Shown: positions 12,478-20,967 of the stretch, piece after piece
Numbering within the stretch: position 1 is the first letter of the stretch
Layout of the letters: every line of letters starts with the position of its first letter
Virus record (IMG/VR): IMGVR_UViG_3300025769_000624
Coordinates: 1-28,288 of that record
Reading direction: 5' to 3' (one strand)
Length of the DNA: 28,288 bases
DNA from: a virus
The notes under the pieces: generated by a model
Database searches by the model: none
What the model saw: only the letters and a program-made list of their open reading frames with translations
Told to the model about the DNA's origin: nothing
Made by a program: the position numbers and the translations under genes

Positions 12478-15400
12478 CTAATTATATTGTGATCCATCAA
12501 GTTTAAATAATGGATCTTTAAATACTCTAGCAATATTATTTTCTGCTTGACGATGTAAGGCCGATAACTCTGTTAAAACTTCACTACGTTTAATTAACTC
12601 ATTTATAATTTGTTTTAACACTTTACCGCTAACACTTCCTGTTCCGTCAATATTCCAATAAGCGCCTTCACCTTTAGTGGCCTTACGTAAAATATCTTTC
12701 ATCCAGTTAGGTGTATTACCTGTTGTCTCTTCAAGTATACCGTCTTCAGAAATAACTTTTGACTTTCCTTCGACTGTAAACGTTTGCATACGCCTAAGCT
12801 CGTCATGGACAGCCCTATAAATAGAAGCATCATTAAGCTCATACATTTGATTATCATTAATTTTGCTCATAGCTTTAGCTTTAGCTTGATTTAAACCATT
12901 ATAAACAGCTTTAGTAACTGAATAACGTTTATTCATTTCAACAAAATTTCTGTTCATTGCACGATGATACTCATCCACTGAGCTGACATCTGTAATAATA
13001 GCATCATGCACTGGGATTAAAAACTTAACTCCTTTTTTATTTTCAAATGCAGCTCTATTAACTTGAATAACAGACTCGGCCATAATTGCAGCATCTATTT
13101 GTTGAATTGGTAAAACAGGTAATTGGTTAGCTACTTCTTGACCATAACGACCTCCCGGTTGAATGGTCCATTTATTAGTTTTAGCATCAAAGATTAATTT
13201 ACGATTACGCATTTGTGCGCTACCTGTATAACGAGGCTTTCGAATAGTAATTTCTTGTAGCTCGTCTCCCATATCTACAGTTAATATTTCACCTGTATCA
13301 TAGTATTCAGTAGAACCCATATAGATATTATTGCCCATTGGACCTTGCATTTCAGGAACTAGTCCTAGTAATGCCCAAGTGCGACCCGCTTTTTTGTAAA
13401 CGGATTGATGTTTAAAGCTTAATGTAGGTGCAATTGTTCCTGCAATAATGTAATTAAGATCATTAATTGCTTCTTGTCGTGTGTAGTTGTAAGCTTCTAA
13501 GTCTAGCATTACACTAACTTCTTCGTTATCAATAAATGATCTAGCTGTTTCTTCATTAAAAAGAAAATGACGACCATATGATACTTCCATCAACGGTTGT
13601 TTTGAAAGTTCTTTAATTAACTCACGATTATCTTCGATCTTTAAGAAAAAGTTTTTCCAATATTCACGTCTTTCGTCAGATAACCCACCGCTTTTAGTAG
13701 CATAATCAATGCCTTGATTTAAATTTTGTGCAAAGAGTTTACGAACATCACCTAAAGGTAACACATTGTCATCAGAGGCATAGATAAGACCTGTGCGTGA
13801 CAATAGATCGGCGTTTCCCATTTGCATTGCTTGAATAGCAATACCATTTTGTTTACCGTCATGTTGTGTTTGTGCTTCAGGAGTAAATGAGCCTGTAACT
13901 TTTGTATCAGGTGGTAATCCCATTTCGTTTAACACTGCTGCAACTGCTTGTGTTTGACCACGGCCTTGCTTAGACGCTAAATCAAAATTAGCTAAATCAA
14001 TATATGATTGGAATGCATAGCCCCATTCACCTTTAGTATTTAACTCATTGAATAGATCTTGAAGAGAAGGATCTGCTGATAAAAATCCTGCTAAGTTTGC
14101 TTGTGGATCTGTCTTTAATGCATTAACTATTTTAATTAGCTTACGACCTTTGGCTACCCATTGATCATATTCAGCACCATCCATTGCTTTTTTAGTTGTG
14201 TTTAAAATAGCATTCCAACCCATGTCTTCGGTATCTACTTCTTGACCAGTTAAATCTCGAATCATAGTAGGCGTTAAAAGGTTGCGTCCTGTAATGTACA
14301 AAAAGTTTTCATACGTTTTAGTTGATCTATCTTTTAAAGGATTAAGGTAAGTTTTTTGTGCGCTACCTACAAACATACGAGCTAAGCTTTTGCTGTCTTG
14401 TGGGTTAAGCACTGTATTACGCACAAAGAAACGACCAACAGAAGTAGCATCCATAATTTTATTATAGAATACTTGATTTCTTTTGTTAAGGCCTTGAGTA
14501 ATAATCTTAGAAAGCTTACGGGCTTCCATACGCATTACCATATTTGCTTGTGCAGTAGCTTGCCCTTCATCCATAGTTTTTAATGCATGATCACGAGCTT
14601 TAAGCCATTTGGCTTTATCAAGCCCCATTGTTTTAGCATAAGGCTGAGTAGAATAATCCCCTTCAGGTGCTTTGCCTCTAATGTCAACAAATTGTCTACC
14701 GTCTTGAGTTTGTCTAATTTGAATTACATTATTAACCATCATACGCGCAAATACAAAACGATCTTCCATTACTCGATAAGGTATTGAGCCTAAAATACTT
14801 TTAGCTAAATCAGCTTTTGCTGTATTTGGATCTGATTGATTTGTTTTAGATTGGCTACCTTCTTTACGACGACCACGCTCTCTTGCTCTAAAAGGCGCTG
14901 TAGTTCCTCCGATAGTTGGTGTAGCTGATGTATCAACTTCATTAGCAAAACCCATATCTTCCATAAGTGGTTGCATTGAGCGAATATAAGCAGCACCTTC
15001 ATCACTAATTGCAATATAATCAGATTCGCCTTCTTGTTCAATTACTGAAAACATCCCTGTTTCAGTTAACACATTATTAAAAATTGCATTAGTAGCAGCA
15101 ATAACATCTGAGCCTACTGATGCAGAACCGCCACCAAACCCTGGACGAATGTCAGGTGAGTCTTGTGCAATAGGATTTTCTGCAATGATATCAAACAAAG
15201 TTTGCGAAATACGATTTCGAAATTCATTAGCATCTAATCGCCTATCTACACTAGGGCTTAAATCTGTTGAACCAAAAGATTTACCTCGTTGTGTAATTCG
15301 AGTATCTTCTTTATCTAAAACATTTTTACCTTCAATAGCAATTGCAGTTGCTAATCCAGCACCAAGCCTAGTGCTTAATGTTCCTGTTTCTGAATCATAC

Positions 15401-16098
15401 AAACCAAGACCTGATAATGTGCTTTGAATTTTATTATCAATTTCAGTATTACCAGTTAACGTAGGTAACATTGTTCTTGGGATAATCTGATTATAAGTAT
15501 CAGCTGCATCAGCTAACACTTCAAAGTCTGTTTCAACATCAAGTGCAGTTCGAGTAATATTTAATCCATACTTATCTGTTTGTCCTTGGATATTTTCAGG
15601 ATCGTATGAAGCAATAATCTCCTGAACTTCAGGTTTAGCTTTTAATTCTGCAGGTGATTCAAAGTCTAATGTTGCTGGCATTGTTTCCCCGGTTTCAACA
15701 TCAACTTCTGGTTGTCTAATACGGGGTGCTGCTGCTGCTTGGAAGGCAGCTTCTTCTTCTGCAATTCGTTGTTTGTCTTCTGGATTGTTTGTAAATTGAT
15801 TAGTCTCAATATCAAACACAGGAGCCATTGTATCTATTAAAGGCTGTGGATTTAATTCTGAGCCAGCTGTCATTGCCCTGTCAACTGCGCCTGAAGGATC
15901 AGACATATATGCAGGTTCAGTAGGGATATCTTGACGACCCTCTATTCCTTTGCGTTGATATAATTCGTCTACTGCATCAGGGGTTTTAAGAAAATCATCT
16001 CCCCTAGCTTGTTGAGAACGCAAGCGAGACATTGCTTGTTGTTCTTTTGCTGCTCTTTCTGCTTGTTTTTGTTTTGAACTTTTAATTTGAAAAGCCAT
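12478..16098 (-). CDS. Putative second single-subunit RNA polymerase, virion (N4 vRNAP-like), 1206 aa
   Basis: The C-terminal half has the ordered signature of T7/N4-type RNA polymerases: TSVGR (T552-R556) followed by FFVRNTVLNPQDSK, motif A HDGKQNGIAIQAM (D747), motif B LSKQPLMEVSYG (K833 and Y841, the invariant spacing of eight), and motif C IPVHDAI (D1032), preceded by LPIQQIDAAIMAESV where T7 has the FVHSQDGSHL segment. Thr in place of Asp in T/DxxGR is the N4 virion polymerase form. Spacings are R-A 191, A-K 86 and Y-C 191 residues; from memory T7 has 112, 94 and 173. Residues 1-540 are Gln/Glu/Ala-rich and of unknown role. It follows two giant ejection-type genes, so I infer packaging and injection to transcribe the first genes. 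It is not a copy of the T7-like polymerase at 10061. Confidence 0.82.
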   Translation of the reverse strand: MAFQIKSSKQKQAERAAKEQQAMSRLRSQQARGDDFLKTPDAVDELYQRKGIEGRQDIPTEPAYMSDPSGAVDRAMTAGSELNPQPLIDTMAPVFDIETNQFTNNPEDKQRIAEEEAAFQAAAAPRIRQPEVDVETGETMPATLDFESPAELKAKPEVQEIIASYDPENIQGQTDKYGLNITRTALDVETDFEVLADAADTYNQIIPRTMLPTLTGNTEIDNKIQSTLSGLGLYDSETGTLSTRLGAGLATAIAIEGKNVLDKEDTRITQRGKSFGSTDLSPSVDRRLDANEFRNRISQTLFDIIAENPIAQDSPDIRPGFGGGSASVGSDVIAATNAIFNNVLTETGMFSVIEQEGESDYIAISDEGAAYIRSMQPLMEDMGFANEVDTSATPTIGGTTAPFRARERGRRKEGSQSKTNQSDPNTAKADLAKSILGSIPYRVMEDRFVFARMMVNNVIQIRQTQDGRQFVDIRGKAPEGDYSTQPYAKTMGLDKAKWLKARDHALKTMDEGQATAQANMVMRMEARKLSKIITQGLNKRNQVFYNKIMDATSVGRFFVRNTVLNPQDSKSLARMFVGSAQKTYLNPLKDRSTKTYENFLYITGRNLLTPTMIRDLTGQEVDTEDMGWNAILNTTKKAMDGAEYDQWVAKGRKLIKIVNALKTDPQANLAGFLSADPSLQDLFNELNTKGEWGYAFQSYIDLANFDLASKQGRGQTQAVAAVLNEMGLPPDTKVTGSFTPEAQTQHDGKQNGIAIQAMQMGNADLLSRTGLIYASDDNVLPLGDVRKLFAQNLNQGIDYATKSGGLSDERREYWKNFFLKIEDNRELIKELSKQPLMEVSYGRHFLFNEETARSFIDNEEVSVMLDLEAYNYTRQEAINDLNYIIAGTIAPTLSFKHQSVYKKAGRTWALLGLVPEMQGPMGNNIYMGSTEYYDTGEILTVDMGDELQEITIRKPRYTGSAQMRNRKLIFDAKTNKWTIQPGGRYGQEVANQLPVLPIQQIDAAIMAESVIQVNRAAFENKKGVKFLIPVHDAIITDVSSVDEYHRAMNRNFVEMNKRYSVTKAVYNGLNQAKAKAMSKINDNQMYELNDASIYRAVHDELRRMQTFTVEGKSKVISEDGILEETTGNTPNWMKDILRKATKGEGAYWNIDGTGSVSGKVLKQIINELIKRSEVLTELSALHRQAENNIARVFKDPLFKLDGSQYN

Positions 16099-16113
16099 TT
16101 AAATCTCCTAGAT

Positions 16114-16138
16114 GGGTGACACCTTGGAAGTGCCACCC
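16114..16138 (-). promoter_or_regulatory. RNA hairpin in the leader of the RNA-polymerase-like gene
   Basis: On the - strand RNA GGGUGGCAC pairs with GUGUCACCC across a 7-nt loop (UUCCAAG), giving a 9-bp stem with one G-U pair. On the + strand that position would be an A-C mismatch, so the structure suits the - transcript. It sits 15 nt before the start codon, just before the AGGAG. No U-tract follows, so it is not a standard terminator. It may tune translation, act as a processing site or stabilise the downstream message. Confidence 0.6.
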
Positions 16139-16146
16139 GTAGTTAA

Positions 16147-19100
16147 TTATGTGTATTTTCCCATAAAGAAATCTCTAACATCATTACCTGTTGGCAATGA
16201 GCTATCTTTAAAAGGATTAGTTCCAGTTACACCTTCAGCTAATGCACCACGAAGTCCTGTTGCTGGTCCAATGTAAGGTGCAGTTTTAAATATATTTCTA
16301 AAACCTCGTTCACCTTCACCAGCTAACAAGTCGCCTACGCCACCGCCTAAAGTTTGTACATTTCTGATAGTTGGCCCTGCTTCGCCTAACGCTGCATTCA
16401 TTAACCATTCCATACCTTCATCTCGTTGTGGATAAAGTGGATGAATTAAATCAACTACACGCTCATACTGACCTAATGCACCTGATGCATAAACAGCACG
16501 CTGAATATACCCTGACGTATCTAGGTAAGGGCTAGGCTGACCGAACTTAATCATATCTTTAAGTAGTTGTGATGCACCGCCTAATGCCATTAGCATAATA
16601 ATTAAAGCAAATGTGTCATACTTAACTTTAATATTGCCTCGTCTTAAACCTCTATCATATAGCTTTGGAATAATATTAGCAGTAAATGTACTAATAAAGC
16701 CGTTAAACTGTGTGATTAATTGGAAGTGAGGATCTTGAAAAACTAATGGACGATTAGAATGACCCGGCATTTGAATACGTTCATGAACATAACGTTGAAT
16801 TGCATTACTCATTTCATCATGAATATAACTTTCTAATTCTGATAAATTATTAACGTATAATTCAATTGCTTCACGACCTTTAATATTAGGAATTTTACTA
16901 CGTAATGCTTTACGTAATGCAGCCTCTCGTTGAGTAGCAGGTCTTGCTGCAGCTTCATCTATTTCTAATGCAAGATCAGTAGCCATCATACTAGATAAGT
17001 TAGAATTAACACCATCTGTAATGTTAAGAAAAGAATCTCTTGACATAGAATCAAGATCTTCCATTAATAACATCATTCGATCTACATCAAGGCCTAATGA
17101 AGTTAACTGTCGGTAAGCTGACATTTCTAGTTCATTAAATTTATCAAAATTAAAACCATAAATACCTTTATCTTCGGCATCTATTTGATTTAATTTTGTA
17201 GGGGCTAACTCTAAAATTGAAAAAGAGTTTTTAATTGCATCTAAAGCAATTACTGAAACAATTCTACGTTGTAACTGAGTAATACCCTGGATACCTACGC
17301 CTTTAAAGAAAGCTTCATGCAATCTAGCAAATGCTAAATCACGTTCACCTGTTGCTAGCCTATCAGCAATAGTGTTTGCATTAACGTCTAGCCCTACTGC
17401 TTTAACTAACTCTCTGCCTTTATTTGCTTCTGAGTCTAATGCTTTATTAAACGAAGTAGAAATTTGTTTAATGAATTGATCAGTTGAATTCTTAAACATC
17501 TCATCATCTTTAACATCAAAATAAATCATTGCAAATTCAGGCAATGAAGCTGGCATTGATAAAGGCAATCCAGCAAGGATTGACCATGAGGTAGCAAAGC
17601 TATTTAATGCAGCAAGCCTAGGATTTTCAATACGATTATAATTACCGTTAGCTGCATTAATCATTGATACTACATAGAATGCGAACTGAGAAAGTTCATC
17701 ACGAGTTAGATCGCCTTCTGCTTCTAACTCTCTAAATAAACGATGCAGCTTATGACCGCCTTGTCCAAAGTATTTTGCATTTGCAATATACCTTGCACTA
17801 TCTACTTGCGTTTTATTCAAACTTTCAAATAAGTTTTTATTTCTAAAGCGATTTAGCTTGTCTGATTGCGCTAGCTTATCTGCATCTTTTGTAAAAGCAA
17901 ATGGAACACCTGTAGTTCTAAAATCAATTAAAGAATAGCTAGGTGCATCCTCTCCTTGATTTTCTTTACTTAAAGTAGGATCTACTGAGTTAATAGTTTG
18001 TTCACCGCGCCTTGCAATATTATCATATATGCGTTGTGCAGCTTCTTCACTGTAATTTAACTCCTCAACTAAAAGTTTTTTAAACAACACTGGATTTTTT
18101 CTAACTGAACGCCAATCAAAGCCTTGATTTTGCCACCACATATTTATATTATAAATTAATTCTGGACCAGCAGGATTTTCTTTCACATGCTCTTCTTTTG
18201 TTTTAACATACAAATAATCGTAAGAGCGTTTGATTGAATCAGCAGATAAAAAATTACGTCTTAGTAACTCAATATTTGATGCACTAACTTCTCGGTCTTT
18301 AACTGATTTAGGAAGAAATTGCATTAAAGTAGCTTCATCAATTGTACCATTTGTCCCAAACTTATTTACAACATCCATATACACATCTATTTCTTCAGAC
18401 AAAATTACAGGATCTGTTGTGTTAAATCCTAAGTTATTTAAAATTTCAATATATGCAGTATGTTCTTCTGTTCCCGGAGTAGAACGCTGATAGTCTGAAA
18501 TAACTTGATTTAAAGAAGGCAATTTAGATTGCATATCAAAGGCTTTATAAACTGCATAACCTCTTGATGTTCCAAATTCAATTAAGTCTTCTGAAATCTT
18601 TACTGCATTTTTATAAGTCATTTTACTTTTGCCAAATAAATTTGCAATAACTTTTTCATCTACAAATAACTTTGCTTTATGAATAATTGTTTGTTGAAAC
18701 TCTTTAAAGTTAATTCCAGGATGTACAACATCGCCTAATACACTTCCTACCCTTGCTAATATTTCTAGTGCTTTTGGATTTGCAATAGCTCTAGCTGCTT
18801 TAATAGCTGAACGTTCTGCACCACGTACAAGACGTCCTGCACCTACTGCTAATACTTCAAGAAAATCACTAGCACCTTGTATATTGCTTAGAGTATTACG
18901 CATACCTTTTTTACGAGTAATGTAATCTTTAGCAAGCGTATTAGCTTTGTTTTGTTCAGAAGCAAGATTATACTCTACAACTTTGTTTTGTTTTTTCTTA
19001 TTTAAAACTTGTTGTTTATTACGTGCTTGCCTTTCATTTATAGCACGCTCTTGCGCTTTAGTTGCTGCTGTAATATATGCGTCAGCAGCTGCTGGGTCAT

Positions 19101-20958
19101 TAGAACGAATATTACTTTCAGTACCAGAAACTACTTTACTAACTAAGCCTCCTTGTGCAACAACATCTGCAACTCCTCGTTGTGCATATTCAATTAACGC
19201 AGGATCATTTGTTGTTTCTTCAACTAGCTGTTGATCTGTTTTTTGATTGTTAATAATACTAGCTTGTGTAGCACTTTCATTTTCAACATTAGTAACAGCT
19301 GCTTGTTCTGCAGGATTTGTAGCTGTATTTTCTTGTTCACGAGCTTGTCTTTCAATTCCTTCATCAATAGTACTAATGCCTTCACCTGATTGCATACGTC
19401 CTATTTTATAAAGCTCAAACAAGTTCATTCGCTCTTGATCAGCACGACGATATATTGACTTATTAAGTCTGTTTCGACTTTGAGCATATACATTACCTGC
19501 ACTGCCTAAGCCTGTACCTAACACACCACCCGCTACAGCAGCATTAGTAAGCCTGTTAAATACTTCGTCACGAGTATACTCTTTTTCAGAAAAACCTGCA
19601 GCCGAAGCCATTTGTAAACCTTCTTGGCCTACCTCAGTTAATGCCTCACGAACTAAACCTTTACCTGCTGCAGTACCTAAAGAACCTACAGAAAAATTAG
19701 CAATATCAGAAGGTTGAATTCTTTGTTTACCAATTTCTTTTAAAAATTCTTTTTGTTTTTTAGCAGTAGCTTTAGCAAAAGTAGTTGCGGCTTGTTGTTG
19801 TGTCATGCCTTTATTCATTAAGGCTTTAATTACTTTTTGTTTACCTTGTGCGCTAAACACTTGTACAGGTGCAATCAATCCTCTTAAACCTAAGTATTCA
19901 AGTGTTGCTTGACCTACACCAGAAATAGAGGCCACTACAAATTGTGAAGTACCTTTGTCTCCTTCCATTTCATTCCAAGTTTGACCTGCATAAATAACAG
20001 AGTTTGGAAGTGCGGTTAAACCTGCTACTGCTAATGAGCCACCCCCTGTTGCTAAAGCAATTGGAACTGCAGCTGCAAAAGCAGCAAAAGAAGTAACCAT
20101 ATAAGGAGCTGACATTGCAGCGTTATTTAATACGTATTGAAAACCATTATACAAGTTGTCAACTTCATCGTAGTTAAGCAATAAGTCAGGCGTGTCAGCA
20201 ATAGCTGATCTAGCTCGCATTACACCTTGTTCACCAATATTTTCAATTAATTCAATATCAGTTGTTTGTCCAATAGCATCTAAGTAACCCCAAAAACCTT
20301 CGCGGATACCGTCCCAACCAAGACCCCCTGCAAAGCCCATACCACTAAGTAAACCTTTAGGTTTATTTTCTAGTGTTCTATTAGGATCTCTAAACTGAAC
20401 TCCAGCATGAATCTCAGGAATATACTCTGACTCATCAATAGCTAATGATTTATATTCAGGACGACCTTGTTCTATCGCATCGGTATAAGCATCACGTTGT
20501 TCTTGAAATAAACTACGTTGATCTCCAAAAAGTCGACGATACATTTCACCTTCACGATAAAGAGTAGCGTTCTTTTCAGAAGTAAAAGTATCTAGCTTAG
20601 CTAAACCTTCTTTATAAAGTGTTTCCGATAGGTCTTCACCTGCATCATTTTGAATTGATGCAAGATCTCGGCCATAGTCATCTTGTTTACCCGAATATAT
20701 AATTCGATTAAACCCACCTTTGTTGATGACATCGGCAACAACTTCCGTATTCATGTTGCCGCCGATTTCACCATGTTTAGTTTCAAACTCACCATCGTCA
20801 TTCTTAATAAGAGAACTAGTTTCAAGGCCATCAAAGCCCATGATACGAATTCTACGCCCTGTTTTATTATCATGAAGCGTATCGCTATCAATCAAGGTCT
20901 GAGTATTTCCTTTATTATCTGTAAAAGAAAATATCTCTGCTGGCTTATAACCTTCCAT
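16147..20958 (-). CDS. Giant ejection-type virion protein with N-terminal SNase-like nuclease domain, 1603 aa
   Basis: Residues 20-125 match staphylococcal nuclease. LIDSDT supplies the metal-binding Asp pair (D24, D26). RIRIMGFDGLET gives R38, D43 and E46 with exactly the spacing of R35, D40 and E43 in the model enzyme. DDYGRDLASI gives R97 for R87, and LYKEGLAKL is the expected following helix. Residues 279-325 are strongly hydrophobic and Ala/Gly-rich, and another hydrophobic run lies near 1450-1467; the rest is long, helical and of unknown fold. Size, position between a transglycosylase protein and an RNA-polymerase-like protein, and these hydrophobic parts fit an internal virion protein ejected into the host. 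The nuclease may attack host DNA or assist entry; the target is not known. Confidence 0.85.
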   Translation of the reverse strand: MEGYKPAEIFSFTDNKGNTQTLIDSDTLHDNKTGRRIRIMGFDGLETSSLIKNDDGEFETKHGEIGGNMNTEVVADVINKGGFNRIIYSGKQDDYGRDLASIQNDAGEDLSETLYKEGLAKLDTFTSEKNATLYREGEMYRRLFGDQRSLFQEQRDAYTDAIEQGRPEYKSLAIDESEYIPEIHAGVQFRDPNRTLENKPKGLLSGMGFAGGLGWDGIREGFWGYLDAIGQTTDIELIENIGEQGVMRARSAIADTPDLLLNYDEVDNLYNGFQYVLNNAAMSAPYMVTSFAAFAAAVPIALATGGGSLAVAGLTALPNSVIYAGQTWNEMEGDKGTSQFVVASISGVGQATLEYLGLRGLIAPVQVFSAQGKQKVIKALMNKGMTQQQAATTFAKATAKKQKEFLKEIGKQRIQPSDIANFSVGSLGTAAGKGLVREALTEVGQEGLQMASAAGFSEKEYTRDEVFNRLTNAAVAGGVLGTGLGSAGNVYAQSRNRLNKSIYRRADQERMNLFELYKIGRMQSGEGISTIDEGIERQAREQENTATNPAEQAAVTNVENESATQASIINNQKTDQQLVEETTNDPALIEYAQRGVADVVAQGGLVSKVVSGTESNIRSNDPAAADAYITAATKAQERAINERQARNKQQVLNKKKQNKVVEYNLASEQNKANTLAKDYITRKKGMRNTLSNIQGASDFLEVLAVGAGRLVRGAERSAIKAARAIANPKALEILARVGSVLGDVVHPGINFKEFQQTIIHKAKLFVDEKVIANLFGKSKMTYKNAVKISEDLIEFGTSRGYAVYKAFDMQSKLPSLNQVISDYQRSTPGTEEHTAYIEILNNLGFNTTDPVILSEEIDVYMDVVNKFGTNGTIDEATLMQFLPKSVKDREVSASNIELLRRNFLSADSIKRSYDYLYVKTKEEHVKENPAGPELIYNINMWWQNQGFDWRSVRKNPVLFKKLLVEELNYSEEAAQRIYDNIARRGEQTINSVDPTLSKENQGEDAPSYSLIDFRTTGVPFAFTKDADKLAQSDKLNRFRNKNLFESLNKTQVDSARYIANAKYFGQGGHKLHRLFRELEAEGDLTRDELSQFAFYVVSMINAANGNYNRIENPRLAALNSFATSWSILAGLPLSMPASLPEFAMIYFDVKDDEMFKNSTDQFIKQISTSFNKALDSEANKGRELVKAVGLDVNANTIADRLATGERDLAFARLHEAFFKGVGIQGITQLQRRIVSVIALDAIKNSFSILELAPTKLNQIDAEDKGIYGFNFDKFNELEMSAYRQLTSLGLDVDRMMLLMEDLDSMSRDSFLNITDGVNSNLSSMMATDLALEIDEAAARPATQREAALRKALRSKIPNIKGREAIELYVNNLSELESYIHDEMSNAIQRYVHERIQMPGHSNRPLVFQDPHFQLITQFNGFISTFTANIIPKLYDRGLRRGNIKVKYDTFALIIMLMALGGASQLLKDMIKFGQPSPYLDTSGYIQRAVYASGALGQYERVVDLIHPLYPQRDEGMEWLMNAALGEAGPTIRNVQTLGGGVGDLLAGEGERGFRNIFKTAPYIGPATGLRGALAEGVTGTNPFKDSSLPTGNDVRDFFMGKYT

Positions 20959-20967
20959 TAATTGCTC

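Noticed and set aside
16114-16138. Hairpin as an intrinsic terminator
   Set aside because: There is no U-tract after the stem on either strand, and a ribosome-binding site follows at once, so the transcript is expected to continue.
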